In this document: positions 1 to 9,797 of the stretch, in pieces | Numbering within the stretch: position 1 is the first letter of the stretch | Layout of the letters: every line of letters begins with the position of its first letter | Origin: Holophagae bacterium | Lineage (GTDB): Bacteria; Acidobacteriota; Holophagae; Acanthopleuribacterales; Acanthopleuribacteraceae | Reading direction: 5' to 3' | DNA: 64,000 bases | Assembly: GCA_029263455.1 (NCBI GenBank) | Contig: JAJCXM010000022.1 | Coordinates: 248,001 to 312,000, forward strand | Program-made: the position numbers and the translations under genes | Notes under the pieces: generated by a model | The model's input: the letters and a program-made list of their open reading frames with translations, nothing else | What the model was told of the DNA's origin: nothing | The model's database searches: none

Positions 1-1
1 G

Positions 2-3000
2 CACAAAGTGCTGTTGGGTCGTGTTTACCCCGAACTCAATCCTATCCGCAAAAGCCTGCAAGAATGGTGTGGTACCCGTCACCCGAGCTTGCCAACGCTG
101 CTGCGATTCGAACAAGTCGATAGCGGACTTTTAGCTCTATTTAGACATCCCGGTGAAGCCAAGAGTCTGCGTGACTGGGATTCAAAAGCGCTCACGGCAG
201 ATCAACTTAGCCTTATCGCATGGCGCTGGTTTTGGGCACTTGCATACATTCGAGAGCAAAAATTTTCGCTACCTCAGACTGATCTTTCCAATTGCATTTG
301 GTGCCCAGACACCGGATTTGGATTTTTGGGCTACGAATTGGCTCGGCGCGACGATCGCCATGTGGCAACGCCGCTTGATGTCAGATACACGCCACCGGAA
401 TGGCGAGCAAGCCAGGCTCCCACGGAACCGAGTTGGATTTACATTGCCGCGTCTCTGTTGACCCACTTTCTGACGGGTCAAGTCGCTCGTGCCGGTCAAT
501 CGGTTGATGCGACCCAACGCATTCGCCGCTTGAAACGTGGCTGGGATAGTCTGCTCGGGAGCATGCTTGATTCCGACCCTCAACAGCGGCCCAGTTTTGG
601 GGAGGCCCTATCAACCGTCATGGCATTGGGTTCCAGTGCGGCAAAACAGCGCATGCAAAGCGAATGTTTGGCATTGAATCCGTACGTTTGTCATGACAGC
701 AACGAGTACATCAATAATCTATTGCAACCAGGGACCATTCGATCGCACACGGCCTTTGTCGAAACCGCTGCTGGGGTTGAGGTCATCAAACGGCTAGCGC
801 CTTTAAGAGACAAGGCCTATTCGGAGGACTATCTCATCCTTCAAACGTGGGCACCCAAAGAACGAGGCGTGCCCTATCAAGTCGCAAACGAACTAATTGC
901 TCAGCTAGATCTGATCTTGCGTGAACTTGGTGAGGACGAATTGGCCTCCCATTTATCTGCCCTTAGTGAATGGCAAGATGTTGAACAGATTTATGAAAAA
1001 TGGCATCCTCTTTCGGAGCGCCTTATAAAGGTTATGTTGTCCAAAGCCTACCGTGGTGTTTTGCTCATCATTGAAGATGTTCATCACTTGGATTTGTTGG
1101 CTGTTGAAGCACTCGTCTCCCTTGCTCATTGGGTGAAGAGAGATCCGGTAGCTTTTGTCTTCACTAGCGACCATTTACTTTCAAAACAAATGCGTACCTT
1201 GCTGTCGCAATGGCCCTATTCGCCCATGCGAATCCTTAGCTCAACTCAAATTGATTATGCGAAGTTGACATCACTTGCCCCGGTTGATGCACTGAATCTG
1301 TTACCCACATTTTCGGGCGAGAACGAAGTAAGCTTTTTGTATCGCCACTATGAACACTATTTTGGGCGTGGCTCTTACGACGAATTTGTTCAACGAATAT
1401 GGTCGTCACTTGAGGCTCGCGAACAATTGGTACTGAAGGTACTTAATTGTAGTTTCAGGCCATTGCTCGAAACTGAAATTGGCGAGGCGATGGCGCTTCG
1501 CGAGCTCCACATTGCTGTGGAATCCTTGATTTCTGCGGGCATCGTAGATGCCGATGAGGATGAGCGCCTGACGATAAGGAATATATCGGTGTCGAGCATT
1601 CTTGAAAATACCCTCAGCGTGGAAGAAAGGCGTTTTATTTGGCAGCAGCTTCTTGATTACGAGCAAAAGAAGCCAGATCCAGATGAACTTTTCCTCATCG
1701 ATTTGCATTTGTGCCTTAACTTGGAATTGGAAAAGAAGCACGCATTAGTGAATTCAGTTATCGAACGCATTCTCAACAAATTTGACTTGAAGTCTCTGTA
1801 TCAACTTCAGTCTGTGGCCGATCGCCATCCCGAGGCATTGCCTCAGGTTACCGAACTGTTAGGTGCCTTCACAGCGCGAGTCGATTGGATTAGACAAAAG
1901 CCAGCCTGGCCGTGGCTGAATGACGTCCGTTTAGCCTGGCGTTCAACAGCTAAGAGCGATGACCGTGCGGCCGTTAATTATTGGCGCAAAGTGACGCATT
2001 CAAAAACGGCCCCTAACTCTGTCAAATCTTGGGCGCTTGCTCAGATGAGTCTTTGTGCGACGGATTTTGATGATAGTTTGCGCGTTTCAACTGCTTGGCG
2101 TGAGTACTGCGACATCGATAGAAGTGGTGTGCAGGCAAATTCACAGGAGATTTGGCGGGCCCAGTTTTCCGAATCTTTTATTAGGTTAGGGGAGGGACAG
2201 CACGAGGTCGTCGAGTCGATGTTGAGTCAAGCTAGCCAAGTATCGATGTGGGTCCGTGCCATTCATGATCGCGTTGGACAACGCAATATTGAATGTGTAG
2301 CTCGTTATCCATACCTCGGTCAGTTCATTAGCCAATTGCCTGATTTGCGACTCAAAGCCAGAACCTATCACTTGTTTGGCAATGCTTTCTATCGTGCCAA
2401 TATGCCAGTGGAAGCCGTGTCTGCGTATGGCTTGGCCACTGAATGCTACGCTCAGATGGGTCACCAAGCTGGCGTCGAAAGCCTGCGCTTCAATCTTGCC
2501 ACCACTCTGAAACTAGCTGGCGAATTTCCCCGTGCAAAAGCTGAAATGATGCTTCTCTTGCGCGATCACAACCTGTCCGGAGATAAAGAAACATGCTGTG
2601 AATGTCTATATAACCTCTCAGTAATCGCTCTTTTGTCTTACGACACGAAGAATTACTTGGAGTTGTCAGCTCGCCATTCACAATTGGCCAGGCAACTAAA
2701 GAATACCGATGAAAGGGTACGTTTTCTGGCTTTGCGCCTTCACGCAGCCCGATTAATAGGCGAAAACGAGACCATCGCCGCTATCTCCGAGCTCAATGTG
2801 CTGCTTAAGAAACACGAATCATTCAAACTGTTGAGAGAAGAGTCTACGTTTGCACTTAGATATGCAGGCGCAGTAGTGGATCAATTAGCGGGAACGGGCG
2901 AGCCGGGCCGTTTTACGAGATGGCGGCACGAGCTCTTGGATACCATCGCCGGACTAACCGATGCCCGTTGGCCAAAAAGTTATGTCGATATGGGTGATGG

Positions 3001-4603
3001 CCTTTATCGCGCTTACAACCTTTTTATCTTGCGTGAGTCGATAGAGTTGGGCTGGGTGGATTCAGCGGAACTTGAGGAGAATTACTCTGTCGCCTTTCGA
3101 GCATACGCAAATAGAAACGGCGTTGACCTTGGGGCGTTCATTCGAAAGGCGTTTGCCCATCATGGCGTGTTTGGTGATGTGCCCACGCCTGAATGGGAAC
3201 GTATTATCCAGAAACTTGAGCAAATAGTTTGGTGGCAACTTGAACCTTGGCAGACCTTCTTGTGGTTGTTGGATGAAATTAGAGTGGTTTGGCCGTTTGA
3301 AGGGTGGGGATTGTCCGTTCGCGATGCTGTTGAATGGCGAAGTTTACCGTCGGTTGATGAGCCCGACGAAGGCGCGCTGGTAAGAAAAACGCTCAAAACT
3401 TATGAAGGTCGGTTACAAGACGGCTTTTTTGCGTCATCTCTATACATTCCTGGTAAGGACGCAGTATCGCAATTGTTTGTAATGCCCTTTGCTATGCGTA
3501 GTAATCGCAAGGGAGTTTTATGGCTGACGGGGTCTGCACAGGTTGTGCCTGTAGACAGGTATCGCCCCTTGATTCGTTTCATCGTCAAGTTTGTCGAGTG
3601 GGTCATAGACCAATGGAATGAACAACACAATATTAATTTGGTCGCTGACGACAAATCGGATGTTCCGGACTGCGGTATGGTTGGGGCAAGTGGCGGAATT
3701 CATGCCGTAAGAGCTAAGATTCAGGTTTTTGCGCCAACAGATTTACATATCCATGTAAATGGCGAATCCGGTACCGGCAAAGAGTTGGTGGCCAGGGCAA
3801 TACACGCATTGTCTCAGAGACAAACAAACCCAATACGGACGGTAAATTGTTCGCAAATTCCCGACACCTTAATCGAGTCTCATTTGTTTGGCCACGTCAG
3901 AGGGGCGTTTACGGGCGCTGTGACCGACAAAGCCGGAGTCTTGGAGATGGTGGATGGAGGATCCTTATTCATTGACGAGGTCGGTGATATTGAGCCACGC
4001 GTGCAATCGTTGCTTTTGCGCGTCATTCAGCAAGGCGAATTTTCGCGAGTCGGTGAGATGAAAATGCGTCATGCAAATATCCGATTTGTGACCGCCACCA
4101 ATAAGGATTTGCGCCGCATGATTCAAAAAGGGCAATTTCGAGAAGATCTTTTTTATCGAATTGCCGAGGAAACGCTGACTTTACCGCCGCTACGACAGCG
4201 ATTTGACGACCTGCCATTGCTTGCCCGTCATTTCGCCAAGAAACATCAGCCTCAACGAAGTGTGCAATTTAGGAAGCCGTTTTATGCTGCCTTACGTGAT
4301 TACCACTGGCCCGGCAATGTGCGCGAATTTGAAAGTTATATACGCAGGGTGCTTTTCACGTACAGCGATGCACCAGAAATCAACGTGGAACATGTGGTTG
4401 AATTCCTTATGGCAGAAACGAACCCAAAATCTTCCTCCCATCAATTGCAGCCGTTGGCGGCAATAGAGCGAGAAAACCGACGACGTGTCATCCAGGAACG
4501 CCTCAGGCATTTTGGTGGTAATCGCTCAGAAACGGCCCGAAGCTTAGGGTTGTCACGCCAACGGTTGAGTACGCTTGTGACTGAATTTGAGCTGCAGGAC
4601 TAG
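2..4603 (+). CDS. Giant sigma-54-dependent regulator: kinase-like, STAND-like, TPR-like, GAF-like, AAA+ and Fis-type HTH (5' partial)
   Basis: The reading frame is open to the left edge, so the true start lies outside the window; the GTG at 8 is only the first possible start here. Over 1,530 residues are visible (numbered from that GTG). Residues 1-210 resemble a degenerate Ser/Thr kinase C-lobe, truncated at the front. Residues about 240-560 look like a STAND/AAA_16 ATPase with a Walker-B-like segment LLIIEDVHHLD near 350 but no recognisable Walker A. A helical TPR-like region follows to about 1060, then a GAF-like stretch to about 1220. The C-terminal AAA+ domain is canonical: GESGTGKE near 1252, GAFTGA near 1299 and a Fis-like helix-turn-helix at 1505-1527. 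It should activate sigma-54 promoters in response to a cytoplasmic signal; the signal is unknown. Confidence 0.85.
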   Translation, partial: HKVLLGRVYPELNPIRKSLQEWCGTRHPSLPTLLRFEQVDSGLLALFRHPGEAKSLRDWDSKALTADQLSLIAWRWFWALAYIREQKFSLPQTDLSNCIWCPDTGFGFLGYELARRDDRHVATPLDVRYTPPEWRASQAPTEPSWIYIAASLLTHFLTGQVARAGQSVDATQRIRRLKRGWDSLLGSMLDSDPQQRPSFGEALSTVMALGSSAAKQRMQSECLALNPYVCHDSNEYINNLLQPGTIRSHTAFVETAAGVEVIKRLAPLRDKAYSEDYLILQTWAPKERGVPYQVANELIAQLDLILRELGEDELASHLSALSEWQDVEQIYEKWHPLSERLIKVMLSKAYRGVLLIIEDVHHLDLLAVEALVSLAHWVKRDPVAFVFTSDHLLSKQMRTLLSQWPYSPMRILSSTQIDYAKLTSLAPVDALNLLPTFSGENEVSFLYRHYEHYFGRGSYDEFVQRIWSSLEAREQLVLKVLNCSFRPLLETEIGEAMALRELHIAVESLISAGIVDADEDERLTIRNISVSSILENTLSVEERRFIWQQLLDYEQKKPDPDELFLIDLHLCLNLELEKKHALVNSVIERILNKFDLKSLYQLQSVADRHPEALPQVTELLGAFTARVDWIRQKPAWPWLNDVRLAWRSTAKSDDRAAVNYWRKVTHSKTAPNSVKSWALAQMSLCATDFDDSLRVSTAWREYCDIDRSGVQANSQEIWRAQFSESFIRLGEGQHEVVESMLSQASQVSMWVRAIHDRVGQRNIECVARYPYLGQFISQLPDLRLKARTYHLFGNAFYRANMPVEAVSAYGLATECYAQMGHQAGVESLRFNLATTLKLAGEFPRAKAEMMLLLRDHNLSGDKETCCECLYNLSVIALLSYDTKNYLELSARHSQLARQLKNTDERVRFLALRLHAARLIGENETIAAISELNVLLKKHESFKLLREESTFALRYAGAVVDQLAGTGEPGRFTRWRHELLDTIAGLTDARWPKSYVDMGDGLYRAYNLFILRESIELGWVDSAELEENYSVAFRAYANRNGVDLGAFIRKAFAHHGVFGDVPTPEWERIIQKLEQIVWWQLEPWQTFLWLLDEIRVVWPFEGWGLSVRDAVEWRSLPSVDEPDEGALVRKTLKTYEGRLQDGFFASSLYIPGKDAVSQLFVMPFAMRSNRKGVLWLTGSAQVVPVDRYRPLIRFIVKFVEWVIDQWNEQHNINLVADDKSDVPDCGMVGASGGIHAVRAKIQVFAPTDLHIHVNGESGTGKELVARAIHALSQRQTNPIRTVNCSQIPDTLIESHLFGHVRGAFTGAVTDKAGVLEMVDGGSLFIDEVGDIEPRVQSLLLRVIQQGEFSRVGEMKMRHANIRFVTATNKDLRRMIQKGQFREDLFYRIAEETLTLPPLRQRFDDLPLLARHFAKKHQPQRSVQFRKPFYAALRDYHWPGNVREFESYIRRVLFTYSDAPEINVEHVVEFLMAETNPKSSSHQLQPLAAIERENRRRVIQERLRHFGGNRSETARSLGLSRQRLSTLVTEFELQD

Positions 4604-4713
4604 TTATGTCGCTAGTTTTGTCAGCTGCCGCTTATAGCTGTCTGCCTCTTAATTGAGCAAGCCTAATTTCATCTAAGTATCAGCTTAACCGCCAATTGCT
4701 TAAAAAAGGACGA

Positions 4714-5226
4714 TTACAGTCGGCTCTTAAGTTCTATAAGGTCTTTGACAAGACCAATATAGGCCATGTCGACAGGTGAAAATGTTCGTGCAGTATTTGT
4801 TTGGTCAAAAACGAATAGCCATTTCGAATCGTCAGCAAGCACCATCGAAAAAGCCAGGTCAGTGCCAACACCGTCAACGGGAGACTGAACCAGACCATCG
4901 GACTCTAGGGCGGTTTGCAATGTTTTGTCGTCTTCTAAAGGCACGTAGCTCGAGTCCCAATCCTGCATGCGAACAATGTTTTTGCCCGTGTTCCAGCCTG
5001 AGACGATGTCTCCAGTGCGCATATCACATACGAAAATACGATCAACGCCTAACCATTTTTGCCAATATGCGATGGCAGAGCCAACAAAATCGAGCAGCGT
5101 CGCATGGGGTGAAGCGACCAACCTGACCAGCTCTCCGCGGACGGCTTCTATTTCAAGAGCCATCATTTCATGAAGGGCTTGGTCTACACGCTGCATATAG
5201 GGTTTGCGATGTTGAGAGGGAAACAT
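4714..5226 (-). CDS. GAF-like domain protein, function unknown
   Basis: This 170-residue soluble protein has an N-terminal helical segment and then an alpha/beta pattern typical of GAF sensory folds: a conserved-looking core (VDRIFVCDMRTGDIVSGWNTG), a hydrophobic strand (SMVLADDSKWLFVFDQ) and a terminal helix. No output domain is attached. It lies 43 bases downstream of the exchanger gene in the same direction and converges on the sigma-54 regulator, so it may be co-transcribed with the exchanger. I see no strong ribosome binding site at the ATG; a second ATG ten codons in is possible. GAF assignment is by pattern only. Confidence 0.55.
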   Translation of the reverse strand: MFPSQHRKPYMQRVDQALHEMMALEIEAVRGELVRLVASPHATLLDFVGSAIAYWQKWLGVDRIFVCDMRTGDIVSGWNTGKNIVRMQDWDSSYVPLEDDKTLQTALESDGLVQSPVDGVGTDLAFSMVLADDSKWLFVFDQTNTARTFSPVDMAYIGLVKDLIELKSRL

Positions 5227-5269
5227 GAATATAGATTAACAGACGGCCGAGTAACTGGGAATGGCGAAG

Positions 5270-6262
5270 TTAAGGACTTAAGTTAGTCCACCAGATGCAA
5301 GCGTAAACCAAAATGAAAAAGAGACCTGTCGATCGCGCTACCGGTTTCTTTTTCATGGCAAGTGTTGTGAAAAATATCATTGTCGCGAACAACGAATAAA
5401 AAGGTATCAACGCTGAGCTTGACCATGATTGAAATGCGGCGGTCGATATGGGCGTCAGAAGGGACGACAAGCCAATCACAAGTGGGATGCTTACTAGGCA
5501 ATCACCTACGAGACCGGAAATCCCCAGATTCCCCTTGCGCAGCGCTAAGCGTAACATCAGGAAGCTTTCTGGGAATACAGTCAAGAGCCCCATTAACAAA
5601 CCTAGCTGTTGCATATTGATGGATTCGCCAAACGTTTGTAAACCTTGAGAGACCAAAGCCACGCTTTGTTGGATCATGATTGCGGCTATTGCTAAACCTA
5701 AAAAGATGAGGCTTAAATCTCTAAAACTTAGCTTCTGCTTTTTTGACACCTTGCCTCGCTCCCGCAAAGAAAACAATTGGGAAACCGCGTAAAGGCCAAC
5801 TAACCCCAACCCGTCGAGCCTCGTTATCTGACCGTCACGACACATCCACAAAAGCAAGATGGCGCCGATCCATAGAAAAAACAGGGTGGAGGCAAAAGCG
5901 CGATTCTCTCGTTTTGCCTTCTTACTGCGCCCTTTACTGGGGCGAATGAGCAGGGGCCCGGCGACAAGTAAAAGTAGGCCTGTTACCAGTGACGTATTAG
6001 CGATGTTATTACCTATATTCAATTGAATAATGAGGTCGCCTTGCAGGCGGGTCTGGCCAAAAAGTCCAATCATGAGATTGGGAAAGCCGGTACAAAGTGG
6101 TGTGATTAGGACGCCCAATTGAACGGAGCCAAATTTGTGTTTTTCTAGCTTCGAAAGGACCCAAATAACGACTTGCGTGGCGAAAAGCAGTCCCAAACAC
6201 CCTAAGCTCAAAGCAGAAAGAGGACTTAACGCCGCTAGCCAGGTTTCAAGAATTTGTAACAT
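5270..6262 (-). CDS. CaCA-superfamily cation exchanger (sodium/calcium exchanger-like membrane protein)
   Basis: The protein is about 330 residues with ten or so hydrophobic segments and the two inverted alpha repeats of the Ca2+:cation antiporter superfamily. Repeat 1 contains GVLITPLCTGFPNLMIGL followed by GNNIAN; repeat 2 contains LTVFPESFLMLRLAL followed by a GD...SIPLVIGL segment. Family members use a glutamate in each repeat to bind the cation; here repeat 2 keeps it (FPES) whereas repeat 1 has asparagine (FPNL). I start at the ATG at 6262 rather than the upstream in-frame TTG at 6283. The gene diverges from the E1 dehydrogenase gene. Transported ion is not predictable from sequence alone. 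Confidence 0.75.
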   Translation of the reverse strand: MLQILETWLAALSPLSALSLGCLGLLFATQVVIWVLSKLEKHKFGSVQLGVLITPLCTGFPNLMIGLFGQTRLQGDLIIQLNIGNNIANTSLVTGLLLLVAGPLLIRPSKGRSKKAKRENRAFASTLFFLWIGAILLLWMCRDGQITRLDGLGLVGLYAVSQLFSLRERGKVSKKQKLSFRDLSLIFLGLAIAAIMIQQSVALVSQGLQTFGESINMQQLGLLMGLLTVFPESFLMLRLALRKGNLGISGLVGDCLVSIPLVIGLSSLLTPISTAAFQSWSSSALIPFYSLFATMIFFTTLAMKKKPVARSTGLFFILVYACIWWTNLSP

Positions 6263-6357
6263 CCCCGCATCCAAGCAAGTCAAAGGCGGGATTGCAAGTA
6301 GGAATAAGCACCTGCACCAACATGCTTTGTCTGCAAGGTGAAGATCGTGCCGGGCTG

Positions 6358-6366
6358 TGCTAGAAT
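6358..6366 (+). promoter_or_regulatory. Extended -10 promoter for the E1 / acyltransferase operon
   Basis: TGC followed by TAGAAT (6361-6366) forms an extended -10 element. The hexamer 17 bases upstream (GTGAAG) is a poor -35, as expected for an extended -10 promoter. Predicted transcription start is near 6373, about 40 bases before the ATG at 6414. Confidence 0.5.
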
Positions 6367-6413
6367 ACGCGGCCGTTTATGTCTTCAAGAGTCGTGATGA
6401 GGAGGAGTCAGCG

Positions 6414-8636
6414 ATGGCAGTGAATCGCGCACAAACTGTGGATGAACGGTTTCGAGTTGAGCTGGCATCGTGGCAGAGCCGCTACCGGCCTGTTGATCGA
6501 AGTCCAAATGATTGCCTCTTTCAGGATCAATCACTCACGCAAGCTGAATTAGTCGAACTTTTTGATTGTCAGGCCACTTCTAGGTGGATTGACTATGTGG
6601 CTCGCGAGCTAAAAACCGAAGGTAAATCGTTTTACACGATTGGGTCAGCTGGCCATGAAGGTAACGCCATGGTTGCGATGGCTACGCGACCGACCGACAT
6701 GGCTTTTTTACATTACCGCAGTGGCGGATTCTATTTTGCCCGGGCACGCCAGTTACCTGGTGAGACACCTGTGTTTGATACCTGCTTGTCTCTTACCGCC
6801 TCCAGCGAGGATCCCATATCCGGTGGCAGACACAAGGTATGGGGAAGTGTGCGGATGAATATTCCACCACAGACAAGTACCATTGCCTCCCACCTGCCAA
6901 AAGCAATGGGTGCAGCTCTTTTCTTGGATCGTCGTGCCAAGATCGGAGCCGGCAATGACCTACCCAAAGATAGCATCGTGGTGTGTTCGTTTGGCGATGC
7001 TTCTGTCAATCATTCCACGGCGGTTGGTGCGCTCAATGCGGCCTCGTGGTGTGCATTCCAGAATTTGCCGATGCCGGTTCTGTTTGTGTGTGAAGACAAC
7101 GGTATTGGCATATCGGTGCACACGCCAAAGGAATGGATTGAGTCTAATTTTAAACAACGAGCAGGGCTCAAATATTTTTACGCCAATGGGTTGGATGTTG
7201 CTGAAGGATGGTCTGTAGTTCACGAGGCAGTGGACTATTGTCGTCGCCGACGCCGACCGACCTTTCTGCACTTACGCACAGTCCGTATGCTGGGGCACGC
7301 AGGATCCGATGTGGAAACAGTCTACCGAGCGGTTCATGATATTGAAGCAACGGAACGTCTAGATCCGCTGCTTCGCACGGCTGAGCATCTAGTTAGCACT
7401 GGCGTTTTGTCGCCAGACGACTTGCTTTCACGATATGAAGCAATCGCCGAGCAAGTTCGCCAAGCTGGAAACGAAGCTGCCGGCCACGCAAAACACACGA
7501 CGGCAGCAACGGTCATGGTTCCTTTGGAGCCGGATTACAATGATCTAGGCGAGAGCGAGCCCGTTGATGATGCCCGTCGTCGTGATTATTGGGGCGCGCG
7601 CCTGCCTGAGAAACAAGCTGCTAGACATATGGCTATGTTAATCAATTGGGGACTTCAGGATCTAATGCTCGAACACCAAGACATAGTGGTTTTTGGAGAG
7701 GACGTCGCTAAGAAAGGCGGCGTGTATAACGTCACTAATCAACTTTATGAACGCTTTGGTGTCGGTCGCGTCTTCAATACTTTGCTCGACGAACAGACCG
7801 TGCTCGGGTTGGCAATCGGTGCCGGACACGTAGGTTTGACGCCTATTCCAGAAATCCAATATCTAGCTTATCTACACAACGCGATTGATCAGTTGCGTGG
7901 CGAAGCATGCTCTTTGCAATATTTTTCAGAGGGCAAATTCAGTAATCCCATGGTCGTGCGTATTGCAGGGTTTGGATACCAAAAAGGATTCGGGGGACAT
8001 TTCCACAATGACAACGCCATTGCAGCGTTGAGAGAAATTCCTGGCCTCATCCTGGTTACGGCCTCAAACGGGACTGATGCTGTTCGACTCATGCGCTCGT
8101 CGGTTCAGCTTGCAAAACGACATGGTGCTGTGGTCGCTTTTATTGAACCAATCGCTCTGTATATGGCAAAAGAGCTAATCGACGAAAAGCCATGGACATC
8201 TACCTACCCAGATCCTGGTGAAATGATGCCCTTTGGGGAATTGGGGTTGCATGGCGGCGGTGACGCCGAAACCTTGATTATTTCCTACGCCAATGGAACC
8301 TACCTAAGCTTGCAGGCAGCCCATGATCTTTCGCAGCAGGGGCTTCAAGTTGATGTGATTGATATTCGCTTTCTAAAACCATTAAATATTGAGGACTTGA
8401 TGCAACATGTAAGGACGCGTAAACGAGTCCTGGTTGTAGATGAATGTCGTGAAACAGGATCGTTGTCGGAAGAATTGATAAGTAAGCTCTGCCTGGGTCT
8501 TGGGCAAGATTGTCCGGCGGTGGCCCGACTCTGCGGTCATGATACCTATATCCCACTTGGTTTTGCCTGGGAGTATGTTCTGCCGTCGAGGATAGCCATT
8601 GTTGCGAAGATCAAGGAGATGCTCAGCCATGTCTAG
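6414..8636 (+). CDS. Fused 2-oxoacid dehydrogenase E1 alpha-beta (branched-chain type)
   Basis: This 740-residue protein joins the alpha and beta subunits of a thiamine-diphosphate 2-oxoacid dehydrogenase E1 in one chain. The alpha half has the TPP-binding signature GDASVNHS near residue 194 and CEDNGIGIS after it. The beta half begins near residue 400 with VVFGEDVAKKGGVYNVT and contains the transketolase-like pyrimidine domain and C-terminal domain. It resembles 2-oxoisovalerate dehydrogenase, which decarboxylates branched-chain 2-oxo acids and passes the acyl group to lipoyl-E2. No E2 or E3 gene is in the window. The start is the ATG six bases after AGGAGGAG (6400-6407); an upstream in-frame start lacks a binding site. 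It overlaps the acyltransferase gene by 8 bases. Confidence 0.88.
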   Translation: MAVNRAQTVDERFRVELASWQSRYRPVDRSPNDCLFQDQSLTQAELVELFDCQATSRWIDYVARELKTEGKSFYTIGSAGHEGNAMVAMATRPTDMAFLHYRSGGFYFARARQLPGETPVFDTCLSLTASSEDPISGGRHKVWGSVRMNIPPQTSTIASHLPKAMGAALFLDRRAKIGAGNDLPKDSIVVCSFGDASVNHSTAVGALNAASWCAFQNLPMPVLFVCEDNGIGISVHTPKEWIESNFKQRAGLKYFYANGLDVAEGWSVVHEAVDYCRRRRRPTFLHLRTVRMLGHAGSDVETVYRAVHDIEATERLDPLLRTAEHLVSTGVLSPDDLLSRYEAIAEQVRQAGNEAAGHAKHTTAATVMVPLEPDYNDLGESEPVDDARRRDYWGARLPEKQAARHMAMLINWGLQDLMLEHQDIVVFGEDVAKKGGVYNVTNQLYERFGVGRVFNTLLDEQTVLGLAIGAGHVGLTPIPEIQYLAYLHNAIDQLRGEACSLQYFSEGKFSNPMVVRIAGFGYQKGFGGHFHNDNAIAALREIPGLILVTASNGTDAVRLMRSSVQLAKRHGAVVAFIEPIALYMAKELIDEKPWTSTYPDPGEMMPFGELGLHGGGDAETLIISYANGTYLSLQAAHDLSQQGLQVDVIDIRFLKPLNIEDLMQHVRTRKRVLVVDECRETGSLSEELISKLCLGLGQDCPAVARLCGHDTYIPLGFAWEYVLPSRIAIVAKIKEMLSHV

Positions 8637-9690
8637 AGTCGTTGTGGTGGCCCCCGGAAGAGGCACGTATAACCGTTCAGAGCTGGGTTACTTGGGTCGT
8701 TTTAGTGACGCAGCGGGTTTTTCTAATCGAGCCAAAATATCGCAGATCGCTGACCGATATCGAAAAGCAAAGCAGCGGGTTGTGGTCAGTGAATTGGATG
8801 AAGCCGAGCATTTTCAGAGCCAACTGCACTTGCCAGGAGAGAATGCCTCCGGACTCATATTTACCTGCAGTGCGGCTGACTATTCTTTGTTCTCGTCTAG
8901 ACATGAAGTGGTTGCTGCTTTAGGCAATTCCATGGGCTGGTACTCGACGCTCTACACGGCAGGATGTTTGAGTTTTGAAGATGCCTTTCACGTGGTTGAG
9001 ACGATGGGTAATTTTCAGAAGACAAACAGCGTTGGTGGGCAGCTCATCTATCCGGTTATCAACGAACGTTGGCAAATCGAACCTAAGCGCGTCGATGATG
9101 CCTTCGCATGTATCGATAAGGTTTGCTCCCTGGGTGACGATCATTGGGTCGGTCTCTCCATTCGTCTGGGCGGGTTTTTGGTTCTAGCTGGAACGGATCT
9201 AGGTATTCGTCAATTGTTAAAAATCTTGCCGGCACAAAAAGTGGGTACCAATGAATACCCATTTCAGCTGAACAAGCATGCTGCATTTCATACACATCTG
9301 ATGACTGACGCATCAAGACACGGCCTAACGTCGCTAAACGGATTGGTGTTTAAGCAGCCAAAAATCCCCATGATCGATGGTCGAGGCGCAATTTGGCGGC
9401 CTTTGCAGGCTGACCCAGAGTCACTACGAACTTACACATTCGCATCCCAGGTGCGCGAGCCGTATGATTTCTCTGCTGCGGTTCGGGTTGCACTGCGTGA
9501 GTACAATCCTGATCATCTTGTCCTGTTAGGACCTGGCGAGACATTAGGCGGCGCTATCGCGCATGTAATGATCGCAGAAAAGTGGCGTGGGATATCCTCA
9601 AAAGAGGACTTCATTGCCGCTCAAAAGCAGAAGATGCGACCATTAATCACGATGAATCGCGCTGACCAGGCTTCCTCGATTTGGATCTAG
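8629..9690 (+). CDS. FabD-like acyltransferase lacking the malonyl-binding arginine
   Basis: The 353-residue protein aligns with acyl-carrier-protein S-malonyltransferases. The nucleophile elbow is GNSMG (usual GHSLG), followed by the typical WYSTLYTAGCLSFEDA stretch. The catalytic histidine is kept in AFHTHLM, matching PSHxxLM of FabD. In E. coli FabD, Arg117 in the MRGKF motif holds the malonyl carboxylate; the matching position here is methionine (ETMGNFQK). This argues for a monocarboxylic acyl substrate rather than malonyl. The gene starts inside the end of the E1 gene (ATGTCTAG overlap), behind AAGGAG, so the two are translationally coupled and the E1-derived branched acyl group is a plausible substrate. 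That link is inference. Confidence 0.72.
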   Translation: MSRVVVVAPGRGTYNRSELGYLGRFSDAAGFSNRAKISQIADRYRKAKQRVVVSELDEAEHFQSQLHLPGENASGLIFTCSAADYSLFSSRHEVVAALGNSMGWYSTLYTAGCLSFEDAFHVVETMGNFQKTNSVGGQLIYPVINERWQIEPKRVDDAFACIDKVCSLGDDHWVGLSIRLGGFLVLAGTDLGIRQLLKILPAQKVGTNEYPFQLNKHAAFHTHLMTDASRHGLTSLNGLVFKQPKIPMIDGRGAIWRPLQADPESLRTYTFASQVREPYDFSAAVRVALREYNPDHLVLLGPGETLGGAIAHVMIAEKWRGISSKEDFIAAQKQKMRPLITMNRADQASSIWI

Positions 9691-9797
9691 GTCTCATCAC
9701 GACGACTCAAATTCCTGAAAGCGCTGAAAAGTTGCGATATTCGCGAAAATAACTTATTTTTTGTGTGCGAATGTCCCCTGTTTAACCCGTCTTGATA

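Noticed and set aside
4604-4713. Short inverted repeat CAGCT/AGCTG between convergent genes as a terminator
   Set aside because: The stem has only five pairs, contains an A/T-rich loop and is not followed by a T run on either strand.
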